The notes under the pieces: model-generated
Database searches by the model: none
The model's input: the letters and a program-made list of their open reading frames with translations, nothing else
Told to the model about the DNA's origin: nothing
Translations under genes and position numbers: made by a program
Part shown: piece by piece, positions 1 through 12,396 of the stretch
Numbering within the stretch: the stretch's first letter is position 1
How the letters are laid out: every line of letters begins with the position of its first letter
Origin: Augochlora pura
Taxonomy: Eukaryota; Arthropoda; Insecta; Hymenoptera; Halictidae
Length of the DNA stretch: 64,000 nucleotides
NCBI RefSeq assembly: GCF_028453695.1
Contig: NC_135772.1
Location: 1,302,001-1,366,000 of the forward strand
Direction: 5' to 3'

Positions 1-767
1 AGAAAACTGGGTTTCATATGAACTGAAGCCGAGAAACGTTGAACGCCGATTTTTCACATGTGAAATGCTGCTTGCCAGGCATCAACGAAAGGGTTTTTTG
101 CACCGTATAGTCACTGGCGATAAAAATGGATCCACCACGATAACCCAAAGAAGAAGAAATCATGGGGACCACCTGGTCATGCTTCAACATTGTCAGCCAA
201 GCCAAACATCCCTGGAAAAAAGCTCATGTTGTGTATTTGGTGGGATCAGCTTGGTGTCGTGTATTATGAATTGCTCAAACCGAATGAAACCATTACTGGG
301 GCTCTCTACCGAACACAATTGATGAGATTAAGCCGAGTACTCAAGGAAAAACGTGCCCACTGCTACTCCAGACACGACAAAGTTATTCTTCTGCATGATA
401 ATGCTCGTCCACGTGTTGCGGCGCCAGTCAAAACCTACCTGAAAACACTCAATTGGGAAGTTTGACCCCACCCGCCGTATTCACCAAACATTGCTCCTTC
501 TGATTACTACCTGTTTCGATCGATGGCGCATGGCCTGTCTGAGCAACACTTCGCATCATATGAAGATACACAAAATTGGGTCGATTTGTGGATAGCTTCA
601 AAAGATGAAGCATTCTTCCGACGTGGTATCCGTATGCTGCCAGAAAGATAGGAAAAAGTAGTGACTAGCGATGGACAACACTTCGAATAAAATATTGGGT
701 ACCGTTCTTTCACAATAAATGCCCAATTTTTGATAAAAAAACGGCGGAAACTTATTTATACTCCTAA
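1..767 (+). pseudogene. mariner transposase pseudogene, 3' part of a mariner element
   Basis: This is the right-hand part of a mariner-family DNA transposon; its left end lies outside the window. The frame runs from the linker to the C-terminus of the transposase and ends with a stop at 688-690. Recognisable motifs are KGFLHRIVTGD (first catalytic Asp), WWDQLGVVYYELL, LLHDNARPRVA (second Asp) and IAPSDYYLF (third Asp, codon 502-504), the DD34D pattern of mariner. It is dead: a base is missing near 122 just after the first Asp codon, shifting the frame; TGA interrupts at 463-465 and TAG replaces an expected Trp at 649-651. The right terminal repeat (about 741-767, CGGCGGAAACTTATTTATAC and on) ends before a TA at 768-769, the mariner target. 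A shorter copy of the same family lies at 39795-40783 on the other strand. Confidence 0.93.
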
Positions 768-867
768 TATTAATGACGAAAATGTGCTAATGACTGCAGT
801 TCTCAAAGAAGTTGCAGCGCAAGGGGTTAACCAAAAGATAAAAAGCTCCCTCCTTAAAATCGCCCAC

Positions 868-932
868 AAATTTCTCTCTCTCTCCACCTCTCTCTATTTA
901 TCTATCTATCTCTCCCCTATCTATATTTACCA
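868..932. repeat. CT-rich and ATCT simple repeat
   Basis: Imperfect (CT)n running into (ATCT)n, just to the right of the mariner copy. Confidence 0.8.
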
Positions 933-939
933 TCGAACC

Positions 940-1620
940 CCATAAAATCGCAGAATTCGACACCAGCATCATCGTCAGAGAAGTCGAACCTCCTCTGGTC
1001 CCGGTTCCGCGCGCGTCGCCGTATCGTAGGCTCGATGAAGCGGCAGGATGGAAACTCGTTTCGGGCTGATCGATGGCGCGCCTATCGTTCGAAATTACGT
1101 TAATTGGACGTTGTCGAGAGCAACGAGACAGTTTTCTATGCTACGCCGAGCGTGTGCGGGTTTGTCAAGTCGCGTGAAGAAAAAGATGAACGGAGGCGGG
1201 GAATGAGCGGAGCATGCGATGCGAGAGCGGAGAGGAGGCGGTGGGCGTTATAGGGTGGCATAGGGTGGTATAGGGTGTCTGGCAGCGATAGAGAGGCAAA
1301 GGTGCGCGGAACGGTTGGGAAGCTGCGAGGAGTTGGGGGGTGCGAGGAGAATAAATGAAAATACGAGAGTGAGAAAGTGGGGGACGAACGACGGGGAAAG
1401 AAGAGTTGAACGGGTGGAAGGGTTGAGCGGAAGGATAGAGGAGACGGGGGAGGTTGGGAAAACGTGCGCGGTCCCATTGGGTCGTAGCAAAGTGGTACCC
1501 TTCGCTACGGTAACGCGGCAGAGCCTCTCCATGTATCGATTCGTCTTTCGAACTTCGAATTTCAGAGCGCGCGCGCCCGCGTGTCGCGTAAACACGCGTG
1601 CACCGACCGGACGGACGTCG
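940..1620. other. GC/CpG-rich island without recognised gene
   Basis: CpG-rich sequence with purine-rich stretches between 1190 and 1470. Open frames cross it on both strands (for example 1315-1893 +, 1165-1638 -), but they overlap, are low in complexity and resemble no protein I know. An untranslated exon or promoter is possible but nothing visible decides it. Confidence 0.4.
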
Positions 1621-1624
1621 CGCG

Positions 1625-2133
1625 TTAACCCCTTGCACTATTTTACGTCTCTCAGAGCCACGTTGATTAAGACTACATCCATCCTTCTAATAAATATACG
1701 ATTTAACCTGCGATTTTTACGATCTTTAATTGTTTATAGCTCGTCAATCAAGGTCTACCAATTTCAGTTACATTTATTTTATTTGTATCACTTTTATGCT
1801 GTCTTTTTTATCTTATATTTATTTAATACGTGTTTATACGTATTATATGTGGATTTTAATATTAATGTTTCTACATTATATTATAATGTATGATATATAT
1901 TATAATATAGTATATTATCGTATATTATTACATGTTATAATATAGTATACTATCATTATCTATTATAATACATTATTATATCCATACATTATATATTTAC
2001 AATTAGAACATAACCTTCATATTATGTTGACATAACCTAGATGTCACGAGATAATTCTAGTGTCCCGATTGTCCTCGTTCACTTTCATTCCCTGATCTCG
2101 ATGACAGGTGATTCAATTTTTCTTTCGATTTAA
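1625..2133. repeat. dispersed repeat bounded by TTAA, fullest copy
   Basis: The block begins with TTAACCCCTTGCAC and ends with TTTCGATTTAA, so it has TTAA at both edges. Its middle (about 1690-1970) matches, on the opposite strand, 21590-21800. Its right end (about 1990-2133) matches, on the opposite strand, 25139-25345. The two ends are not clear inverted repeats of each other, so membership in a TTAA-targeting (piggyBac-type) family is only a guess. The inner part is AT-rich with many TATAATATA motifs. Confidence 0.6.
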
Positions 2134-2817
2134 TGTCGCCGCCACCATAAGAACGAATTCACAGTGTTAAAGCCGCCACCATAGGGACGAGTTTATGATG
2201 TGAATGTTGCCGCCACCATAAGAACGAGTTCACGGTGTTAATGTCGCCGTCGCCATAGGAACGAGTTTATGGTGTTAATGCCGGCGCTACCATAGGAACA
2301 TGTTTATTGTGTTAATGTCGCCGCCACCATAGGAACCAGTTCACAGTGTTAATGTTGCCACCATAAGAACGAGTCCATGGTGTTAGTGTTTCCACCATAA
2401 GAACGAGTTCACGGTGTTAATGCTGACGCCACCATAGCAACGAGTTCACATTGTTAATGTTGCCACCATAAGAACGAGTCCATGGTGTTACTGTTTCCAC
2501 CATAGCAACGAGTTTACGGTATTAATGCCGCCACCATAGGAACGAGTTTATGGTGTTAAGGTCGCCGCCACCATAGGAACGAGTTTGTGGTGTTGAGGTC
2601 GCCGCCACCATAGGAATGAGTTCACGGTATTAATGTCACCGACGCCACCATAGGAACGAGTTCACGATGTTAATGCCGACGCCACCATAGGAACGAGTTC
2701 AAGGTGTCACTACTGCCGCCACCATAGGAATGAGTTCACAGTGTTAAAGCCGCCACCATAGGAACGAGTTTACAGTGTCAATACCACCGCCACCATAGGA
2801 AACAAGTTCACAGTGTT
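2134..2817. repeat. minisatellite, about 36-base unit GCCGCCACCATAGGAACGAG
   Basis: About 19 degenerate units, each with a GCCGCCACCATAGG or ACCATAAGAACGAG core followed by TTCACGGTGTTAAT. Some units lack the GCCGCC part, giving shorter periods between about 2350 and 2530. Confidence 0.9.
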
Positions 2818-3560
2818 CCGAGCGTTTCGAAAATCCGAAGGGCTTGTTTTATCGCGGCTTCGATTTGAATTATGGTGCCCCGCGCGCCAGTAATTGTGCT
2901 GCCGGTCGGCCGCCATTTTGTACGCGATCGGCCGCCCGGACACCGGCCATGCTAATGGGATCCAGCGCGTTCCAGGCCGCTCGTAGATCCGCGCCAACGA
3001 AATTGAGTCGTTTATCGGGATTATGTAGTCTTGCCCGTGCCGCGATCGAACGGAATTCTCTGTTAACCTTGGGGGAACTGCTACGGTGCACGAGAGATAC
3101 GCGCTCATAAGCAATGCGAGCGTTTCCGAGGAGCTTGTTCCGATGGCAATATGGCGGATCCGCGGCGATCTAAGACGGCGATCTAGGATTTCGGGGGATT
3201 TGCGGGGATTTTAGGTCGCTGTTTATGCTTTAACATCTTGTAGCACTTTTATCTTCGTAGTTGTAATTATTAATACGTTGACGCCGGTATTTATTATTAT
3301 ATTTAGGGTTTCTATGTGAGGCGGTGACGATGAGAATTAAAAAGGGATTAAATAATTATGTTTGTAACATTGTATTTTTGAGTTTTTATTGTTGAATATC
3401 TGTTTTTAATGTCGAGATAAAATAATATACTATTTATGTTGTGAAATGCAATATTTGATATTTTCGCGTTATTTATTTAAAAATCAAGTAATTGTTACGT
3501 CGATATTTTAGTTGATTACGTTTTGTTCTAGTACTTGCTATTTTTTTGTAATTATATTAC
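2818..3560. other. no gene seen
   Basis: GC-moderate sequence to about 3240, then AT-rich sequence. Overlapping short open frames on both strands (2770-3114 -, 2844-3110 +) show no recognisable domain. Confidence 0.4.
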
Positions 3561-3795
3561 ATTATATAGAAATTATACAGATATAAAAATTATGTAGAAA
3601 TACTACACAAATATAGAAATTGCATAAAAATACTATAGAAATATAGAAATTATATAGAAATGCTATAGCAATACTGTAGAAATGCTATAGACGTGCTATA
3701 GAAATACTATAGAAATACTATAAAAATACTATAGAAATACTATAGGAATGCTATAGAAATGCTATAGAATTATAGAAATTATATAGAAACACAGA
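3561..3795. repeat. minisatellite, about 11-base unit ACTATAGAAAT
   Basis: Tandem ACTATAGAAAT/GCTATAGAAAT units. The same motif type, with AAAAT instead of GAAAT, builds the arrays at 28225-28750 and 30700-31085. Confidence 0.85.
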
Positions 3796-4556
3796 AATAA
3801 TTACATTTAATTTATACTTCAATTATTATTTCATACATTACATACAGTAATAAAAATCATATAGAATCTGCGTCATTAATTTATTCATTAATTTACAATA
3901 TAATCTAAAATAATAATTGCTTACAATATACAACATTTCATTTTATTAATACTATTTCACAACATAAAATATATACACAAACTACATCACATATCATATA
4001 TCAATATTACTCCCGCTACATACTCCACTCTAATATAATAAATAATTCATTATACTAACAGTTTATATTACACAAATTACTTTATTAATCATGAAAAACC
4101 TTTAGAAGTATTTTCCCCATTTAATGTATACTAACCTAAACATATAGCATTGAAATTCAAAGGTTATGTTTTAATAGTTTTATATAGTATAATATTATAG
4201 TATCATATAGCATTACTATACTATACAAACACTTTGAGCAGTTACTATAACTAGCAGAAAAGTCGTCTTGAAATCGTCCGTGAAGTATTTTATAACCTAG
4301 TGGTCGGAAAAGCAGCCGAGTATTTTTTTGGAAAGTGATCGTATCTCGCGAGGCCGGGTACTCATATATCGATTCGTTTTTAAACTTTCAACGAGGAGAC
4401 GCATGCGCGTAGAAACAACCGGGTGCATTTGTGTTCGTACGTGCATATACCTGTTCCACGGTTTACATCAATCGCGGGTCGCAGCCTCGGAATCGCGAGG
4501 ACTCCGGTGAAAAAAGGGTTCCAGTGCTCGCGCGCGATAAGCAATCGAACGCGCAA
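3796..4556. other. AT-rich region, no gene seen
   Basis: AT-rich DNA to about 4250, then a short GC-richer patch (4260-4545) with no recognisable coding or RNA feature. Confidence 0.4.
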
Positions 4557-4745
4557 ATTATATGTTATAAATAATTGTAAATGTACAGTATAAAGAACTG
4601 TAAATATACGGTATAAATAATTGTAAATATACTTGCTATAAATCAAGCTATAAAGAATTGTAAATATACTATATCTCATGCTATAAAGAACTGTAAATAT
4701 GCGCTATAAATAATTGTAAATACACGGTATAAATAATTTTAAATA
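4557..4745. repeat. minisatellite, unit about TATAAATAATTGTAAATATAC
   Basis: Roughly nine degenerate units of about 21 bases alternating TATAAATAATTG and TATAAAGAACTG. Confidence 0.8.
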
Positions 4746-5329
4746 TACACTAAAATAATAATTTCGGGGCGCATACATTCGCGAGGCATTAACGTATTTA
4801 TTATATTTATTATGTATTTTATTTATTGTATTTCCATTATCTTCGAACAATCCTAAATACTTCGCCTTGTAAAACAACGTAACTTGTTAAAAGTCATATA
4901 TTTTCCAGTGATAGTTATAATGATACCATATTTAAAGTTAAAATTATTTCTGTTTGGTAAAAATTAGAATTGAATTTATTCTAAAGCTACAGTCAAATGA
5001 TCAGTTACTTATTTTAAGGTTATGGTGATGATTAAGACTTAAGAATAACGCTCTAAAATTATAATAATATTAATTTGGTGAAACATTATTGCGTTTACTA
5101 TATTTCATTGCAAATTACATTATTTGAACAACTATTATAATAACTGTATGAAATATAAATAAATTATGTTTCTTCACTTTTATCAAGCAATGTATGCCAA
5201 TCGATTTTATTCTAGGTTTAGTATTAAATACGAGAAGTATAATAAAGTATAATAAAAGTTCTTAATATCGCTGCAATTAGTATTTAATTTATTTAGAATT
5301 AAAAGAACAAGAATCAATGTACAAATTAA
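4746..5329. other. AT-rich region, no gene seen
   Basis: No open frame, RNA or repeat structure that I can support. Confidence 0.4.
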
Positions 5330-5590
5330 AAGAATATTATACAAGTATAATATATATTTGTAATAATATTTATTTACAAATTATAATATATTTGAATCAA
5401 TATATAAGTAATATATATTTGTAATAATATTTATTTACAAATTATAATATACTCGTATCAGTATACAAGTAACATATATTTGTAATAATATTTATTTACA
5501 AATTATAATATACTCGTATCAATATAGAAGTAACATATATTTGCAACAATATTTATATAGATATTATAATATACTCATATCAATAATAAC
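5330..5590. repeat. 61-base tandem repeat, four copies
   Basis: The motif GTAATAATATTTATTTAC recurs at 5360, 5421 and 5482, with a diverged copy at 5543, giving an exact 61-base period. Confidence 0.9.
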
Positions 5591-6479
5591 AAGCAATATA
5601 AAAATGTTCGTCGTTTGGTTATTGATAATTGTTTGCAAAACAACGATTTTTCGTCACTCGGCCAAAAACGTGTTAAATTATAACAGCATATTACTTAATA
5701 AAGAAGAATTTATTACATCGATTAAAAACTGTTTCGGCGCGCGTCAGCTCGTGTCTCTGTATCATCCGTCTTGTCCTCGCCGCGACCTAAGCCGCGCGCG
5801 CGGTGTAAATTTAAGTAACCAGACTAGTTTCGCCATAAATCAGGAGGAACCGATGTATTTCGAGTAACTGTTTTAAAACCTGTGCCAGAAGCTTCTTGAT
5901 TCACCGCGAAAGTATTCAAACACACGGTGTACACGCATGCCTAAACGCAGAGACGCGCGGCGTCCGAAGGTTGAAAGGGGAAGCACGTCATCGGGAGACA
6001 TTAAATCGGCGGCGGCTATTGTTTTCGTAGCCAAGTCGCCGGGGCTATTAGCGGAATTGAATGTAACTTAACTATTTATGCGCTGGACGAAACGCGCGTC
6101 CACCTAAATTCAACGTTCATTACCCTGCTCGCTTCGGGAATGATTTGTTTATTTAATACGGATATTTCAGGTGCCCGATGCTGTTCGTAAAACTTTTATT
6201 TATGCAATTATATTGCATAGTTGTATTTATTTGATTTTTTAATTTTTATTAAAGCGACGTTGATGCTACTTTTATTATTTATTAATTAGTTAACGGGGAA
6301 ATAAAATAGGAGAGTTTATTATTTATGGCAATTGTTTCTGGCAATTTTTTGGCCATGAAGAGTCTTTAATTTTTGAGTATAATTAAATAGATTTGTTAAA
6401 TAAGAAAAATAGATTTATGAGCGAAGCTAACTAGATTTATAACTAGGAATGTCTATATGTCGATAAGAATATGTTAAAA
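5591..6479. other. no gene seen
   Basis: AT-rich to 5720, GC-richer between 5720 and 6180, AT-rich after. The open frame 5541-5867 starts inside the tandem repeat and shows no domain. Confidence 0.35.
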
Positions 6480-6960
6480 ATAAATTCCTTGTTTCAAGAA
6501 GTAATAATCTATTAGTAATTATTTATAAAAATTTTCTAGAATTTTATATTGTATAATAAACACTATTATAACCTAAAAGTATATAGTTCATTTTTCTATT
6601 AAAAATAAATTTCCTTATTTTACTAAGCAATTAATAATTATTCACAAAAGTTCTCTATCATTTTATATTATTTAATAAACTTCTGTTGCTAGTGTACATT
6701 ATTATGTATATTATAATATTTTGTAACCTATATATAAGGTTATAATATTTTATAATCTAAAACTATATAATACATTTTTCTATTAAAAATAAATGTCGTT
6801 ATTTTGCTAAGTAATCAATAATTATTCAGAAAAAATTTCTATAATTTTATACCATTTAATAAACCTTTTTCGCAAATACAAATATTACTATAATCTAAAC
6901 TTATACAATTTATTTTTCCACTACAAATTAATTTCCTTATTCTACAAATTCTCGTATATT
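6480..6960. repeat. degenerate long tandem repeat, three copies
   Basis: Blocks starting with AATAAAT(T/G)TC and containing TAAT(A/T)ATTATTCA and ATTTTATA..ATTTAATAAAC recur near 6480, 6605 and 6788. The spacing is uneven (about 125 and 183). Confidence 0.65.
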
Positions 6961-8029
6961 TTCTTATTTAACAATCACTTTCTGCAAACAATGACTCAAC
7001 ACTGTACAATTAATTATTTCATAAAGAATAAATCGAATAATGCTATCAAAAGTGCTATCAAAAGCATCGAACAAATTTCGAAACAAATAAAAACATATCG
7101 AACATATTTTTATCAAAACGTATCCGAGCATCGACAAATTGTCTCGCGACGTCATCGAGATTAGGCGAATTATAAATACCCGCGATACGGTCTCGTTACA
7201 GAAATAAGTTTTCGTCGAGCATAATTTAACGATCCGCGCCGCTAATCAGAGGTATTAACGTGCAGCGGACGGGAGACGGGTGCAGTGTGGCAGTCGCGCA
7301 TTTATTTATAGCGTCGCTACGCCATTATCCTTTTACAGTGTGTTTGCAGCCTAAACGTGGGGGAGGGGATTGAAGTGGTTCCGAAAATTCGTGCCGGGTT
7401 CGGCCGTTTGTGCCTCGTCATGCGAATTTTATCGGGGGGTAGCGCAATTTCGGAGCTTTGATTATACTTCAAAAGCAATTGTATCGGCTAAGGGGAAGGG
7501 GCGAGGGTGAAAGAGGGTCGGTGTATGGGGGGAGGGCGGGCGACGCCACGGGTCCACGCAAAGCTTTTGCCAATTACCGCCGCGCCGCCCGCGACTTGTT
7601 GCTTGAAAAGGCGCGCGAAAATTACAATGTATCAATTTGATGCGCGGCCGACGTATTAATTTTCCGAATAAATTTCAAAAGAAACCGCCGGCTCGCGCCA
7701 GCTCGCGCCAGCTCGCGCCGCCCGGTCGGACACTTTGTACGAAATTCACTTTGTGCGGGCGGGATTTTTTCCGACGCGCGGATACACCGTTATACAGTAT
7801 ATGTATTATACAAAAGCGCGGCGAGCGTAACGACGCGATTTTACCTCTTGCTTTTTAAAAACCGGCACACGGACGACACGGCCGCGTTTTTCACAACCAT
7901 CTGATTTCGCGGATTTCGATCGCCAACTGGAATCCGCTTTGGTAATTTATTCTGCAGCGATTTTACCGTTGATTAATGCGAACAAGTGTGATAGAAGACA
8001 TGTGTATTTTCTGTTTTTAGTAGGATATT
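6961..8029. other. GC island (about 7190-7950), no recognised gene
   Basis: A CpG-rich island with AT-rich flanks. It holds three copies of the 10-mer GCTCGCGCCA at 7691-7719. Neighbouring short frames (7458-7640, 7637-7858) are compositionally driven and match nothing I recognise. Confidence 0.35.
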
Positions 8030-8500
8030 ATGTTCATAGTATATTATAGTATCATGTTATACTGTATCATGATGTAGATTATGGTATAGTTTCTGGTGTA
8101 TTATATTATGTGATATATCATATCAGATTATATAATGATATATTACAGTATAGCTGGTATTGTATAGTATATTGCAGTATAGATTATAGGCTATAGACTG
8201 TACTGTATTATACTAAAGTGTATGGTACATGTAGTATATATAATATCATTTCAGTGATAATAATAATTAATTAATTCAATATTAATTATAATATATACTA
8301 TTAATAGTATACACATATAAGTATAGTATGGTGTAGTATAGTCTTATCTTATAGAGTACTGTACTGACTATTACAGTATAGCATATTATGATATAGATTA
8401 CAATCTATAGGTTTTATTATATTTTACTACAGTTTATAATATAATATATACTATGCACTGTATAGCATAGTATAACATGAATATATGATATTATATCTAT
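8030..8500. repeat. AT-rich TATAGTAT-type low-complexity repeat
   Basis: Irregular mixture of TATAGTATAT, ATTACAGTATAG and similar words; no fixed unit. Confidence 0.75.
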
Positions 8501-8900
8501 ACTGCATTATATTCGTTAAACGAAATTGTTTGGAGAATTCCTTTCTTAACCCTTCCACTGTTGATTACATGAGAAAGTGTAATACAAAACGTGCAATCAA
8601 CCAGTTAGATAATCTTAACGACTTTATGCTATATTTGTCCAAAGAAATCGTGTCGGTAATTTATTCCTAACCCTTTCAGTAGTTGATTAACACGAAGAAG
8701 CGATAAAAATAATCTGAAATCTCTTATCGTAAATACAACAGAAGAAATATCTACTTTTTAGATGATTTTTATGACTTCGCCATGCTTAGCTACGACTTTA
8801 TATTATATTCGTCCAACAAAATCGTTTCGGTAATTTATTAGCCCTTTCACTGTGAACTATTGTGATAAAGCATAACAGAAGGAATGTCTTACTTTTTATA
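8501..8900. repeat. degenerate tandem repeat, about 125-175 bases, three copies
   Basis: Blocks with ATATT(C/T)GT..AA.AAAT(T/C)GT followed by TAACCCTTTCA.TGTTGA recur near 8507, 8630 and 8805. Each carries a CCCTT-C-CTG core like that seen near other repeats in the window. Confidence 0.6.
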
Positions 8901-9174
8901 TTTTTCTTTGGACTTTTTTTATTGTGTTCGTGTTGTATCAACGTTCTTCTGATCATATTACAGTGCGTGTGGTATATTATACTTGTAGTATAATTTATAT
9001 AAAAACTACAAATTTGATAATGTGACTCTTCATTGTGTCATGTATAGGTTAAACATTTGATCAATAATATCGACGAGGATTTTTATAGATGGAAGAATAT
9101 TTGCTTTCTGTTATTTTTATTCGGTACGATTACTTTGTGTATATATTCCTGCAGGAATAAATCGTTATTAGTAT
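8901..9174. other. no gene seen
   Basis: AT-rich sequence without visible structure. Confidence 0.35.
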
Positions 9175-9615
9175 TAAATCTGATTCAGATAAATACTTAT
9201 TTGAATTAATCCTAAATCGAATTAATTCTGACTCCAATGAATACTTACTTGAATTAATCCTTAATCGAATTAATTCTGATTCTGACGAATACTTATTCGA
9301 ATTAATTCTGATCCGGTTGAATTTTTATTCGAATTAATTATTACTCGAATTCATTTCAATTCAAATGAATGCTTATTTGAATTAATTCTGATTCAGCTGA
9401 GTAATTATACGAATTATTTCTGATTCAGCTGAGTACTTATTCGAATGAATTCCGAGTCTGTGGAATTCTTATTCGAATTAATTCTGATTTAGGTGATTTC
9501 TTACTCGAATTATTTCCGATTCAGATGAATTCTTACTCGGATTAATTCTGATTCAGACGAATTCTCATTCTAATTAATTTTCATTCGAATAAATTCTTAT
9601 TCCAACAAATTCCTA
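9175..9615. repeat. minisatellite, about 30-base unit TCGAATTAATTCTGATTCAG
   Basis: About 14 units of the form TCGAATTAATTCTGATTCAG plus a GAATACTTAT tail, with point differences. Many units carry GAATTC-like palindromes. Confidence 0.9.
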
Positions 9616-9689
9616 TCCAAACGAAAACTTCTCCACATAAACGTTCCCCTAAACAACCATACCTCCACCAATACCATATAAAATCGTAT

Positions 9690-10425
9690 TCACCCGCACC
9701 CCCTATCCATCATCCGACCAAAACACCGCGAAACACCAAACTCCACCGATTGGCTCGAGGAAATATTCCATATACACCACCGAACACGGACGAGAGTCGC
9801 GCGACAATAAAAATTCGCCGTGTATCGCTGGTATCCCGTTCGCATTATCAGCACAAGTTCGCAGATAAATTTGAAATTTCGCTTTCGTGGGTAACGGTGG
9901 TGTGCGGCGCGCACGTGACACAGTTGTACGCGCGTAATAAAAATAATGGCGGGCGCTCGCGAGCGGAGATTTATCAGAGCGGACCCGGCATAATCCGGCG
10001 AACAGTGGAACGCGAGAGAGAGCGAGAGAGAGAGAGAGAGAGAGGGAGCGGCCGCATTTCGCGGGAAGCTGGAATTGCTCTAGAGGAAAGAATCGCGGAA
10101 ACCATCGCTCTCCCAGCACGGAGCGTACTACATACCTACCACTTTGCTACCCCGCCCCGTCGCTCCAGTTCCATCTCTTTTCGACAAAGAATCGGTGGAA
10201 ACAAGCCGCGAGGAGCCCCGATGCGGTAATGCGATACCGCGGCCTTGCGCTCGCCGCGCCCGGTAATGGCCGCTGCTCCGCACAGCGGCGGCCCGCGGAG
10301 ATTCCATCGAATCATCGCGATAAATACTTGTTTAGGTGGGATCATCCGTGTCACTGTTTAGATCGGGACCAAGATGGATACGCGAAAATGTGCGGTTTCA
10401 GCCGTTTTGATGAATAGCTCCCGGC
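9690..10425. other. GC/CpG-rich island with GA repeat, no recognised gene
   Basis: A GC island with a (GA)n tract at 10012-10044. Long frames (9750-10229 +, 9703-10119 -) read through the GA tract as alternating Arg/Glu or Leu/Ser and are not credible genes. A promoter or untranslated first exon is possible. Confidence 0.35.
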
Positions 10426-10470
10426 CAAGTGTCGCTTTTCGTTTCGCAGTTCCATTTTCCTGCCGCGCCC

Positions 10471-10530
10471 CACCTCTCTCTCTCTCTCTTTCATTCTCTT
10501 TCTCACACTTTTTCTCTCCATACTCTCAAC
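10471..10530. repeat. CT-rich simple repeat
   Basis: (CT)n with interruptions, continuing into CTCTCAACTC. Confidence 0.8.
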
Positions 10531-10985
10531 TCTATGTATACACTATACTATAGTCCATGCACTATACAATTTACTATACCCTATACTATAGACTGTACAA
10601 TTTTTTACACACTATATTATAGTCAATGGACTATACAATTTTCTATACATTATACTATAGTCTATAGACTCTATAATTTTCTATACATTGTATTATAGTT
10701 TATATATAAGCTGTACTAGTATCTGTAGATTACATCATAGTCTACATAGACTGTAGTAGTATGCATGTATGGACCATAGTGTAGTCTATAGATACTAGTG
10801 CAATGTATATACTATGGTGTAGTCTATAGATACTAATATAGTCTATAGACTATGGTGTACTCTGTTGATACTAGTATAGTCTATAGAAAAGTGTAGTGTA
10901 TAGACCATGGTACAGTGTATAGATACTATTTAGTATAGTCTATCGACTACAGTATAGTATACTTATCTTATAGTATAGTATAGGA
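10531..10985. repeat. minisatellite built on CTATAGTCTATAGAC / CTATACAATTTTCTATAC
   Basis: Units of about 40-45 bases in the left half (ACTATAGTC-ACTATACAATTTT), grading into short TAGTCTATAGA units in the right half. The words are self-complementary, so single strands could fold. Confidence 0.8.
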
Positions 10986-12184
10986 TTATCTTATAGAGTT
11001 CATAATTTTTACTATATTATACTACAGTTTACACTATAATATATGTATAATTAATATATACTATACACTGTATAGCATAGTATAATATAATATATCATAT
11101 TATATTTATGTAATATGATGTGAAGATGTGAAAATAAGAAATTATTCAACAATATACATGGTTCTTACAGTATATTTATCGTAAACCCGTATCAGAAGTG
11201 GTTGACAAAAGTACAATATTTGAACGGAACATTTAATGGTTATTTAAATTGGATCATCGGCGTCGAATTGATGGGAACTGTGACGGCCGGTTGCTTAGTA
11301 ATGAAAAGGAGAAGAGTATTGTACGTAGACCTACTTTAAATTCCCGTTGAAATACTTCCGGTTCACCGGAAACTTTATCTCTTTCCACCGGTGGACTTAG
11401 GTCTGTTCAACTTATTAAAGAAGTTTGACAGAATGAATTAGAAGCGGGTGCAAATAGTTCCCGTGATCAAAAAACTTTCCGATTCGGCCTGCCAATGGCC
11501 GTTTATATCATCTTCTAACGAAAACCGACCTGTGATTCTCTTCAAGAAATATTCTAAAAATATAATTTAATATAGTTCTAAATTCAGTTGTAAATTCAAT
11601 TGCAAATTCAAATTTAAATTTAATTCCTGATTCAACTATGATTCAATTATAAATTCAGTTCAACATTAAGTTTGTCATAGCATATGAATACTTTAGCTAT
11701 TATTGTTATTAATTAGTTACTATTATTATTAATTCATCTTTTTACTCTTTATAATTTTTTATTTTAAATTAAAACATGTTATTATATTATATATATGTAT
11801 ATAAACTTAAAAATTGTTAATATTAAATATTATGTATTATTGTTCATTCAATGAAAAGTGTACATGTATATAAGCTATGTGTAAATACAATATATCCGCT
11901 AAGAGTTAATTGACGATTATACCATTATTTATACAATATACAATTGTTACAATATAACACAGTATATACTACGTTACATATAATACAATATACACTACGT
12001 TATATGTAATATAATATACTCAAAATTATAATATTACAATATTAAAAAATAACATTTTCTTATCGTTACTTCTACCATTTAATATAAAACAGCTGCTTCT
12101 AGCTCTATAAATGAAATATTAACACTTATAATTTTCTAACAACTAATTTTTAACAAATTTTGAAAATATATAATAGGGCAGAAT
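10986..12184. other. no gene seen; single-copy-looking part 11150-11540
   Basis: AT-rich with a GC-moderate stretch at 11150-11540 that shows no repeats and no usable frame; it could be regulatory or intronic. AT-rich words (AATTCAATTGTAAATTCA) are weakly repeated at 11570-11660. Confidence 0.35.
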
Positions 12185-12296
12185 TGCTTAGCATAGAATG
12201 GAATTGTATAGAATAGAATAGAATATAGTGTACAATCGAATAGAGTACAAAATAGAGTGTAACAGTATGGGATAGAGTGGAATAGAGTCGAATAGA
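12185..12296 (-). repeat. CTCTATTC-type satellite fragment beside an assembly gap
   Basis: Read on the minus strand, this is an array of CTCTATTCNAC-like words. It is the same satellite that interrupts the Tc1-type element at 48616-48978. It runs into the gap, so its true length is unknown. Confidence 0.8.
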
Positions 12297-12396
12297 NNNN
12301 NNNNNNNNNNNNNNNNNNNNNNNNNNNNNNNNNNNNNNNNNNNNNNNNNNNNNNNNNNNNNNNNNNNNNNNNNNNNNNNNNNNNNNNNNNNNNNNN
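12297..12396. other. assembly gap, 100 N
   Basis: Exactly 100 N, the usual placeholder for a gap of unknown size. Confidence 0.99.

Noticed and set aside
1315..1893. 192-residue + frame and three overlapping minus frames
   Set aside because: They run from purine-rich DNA into a dispersed repeat; composition explains them.
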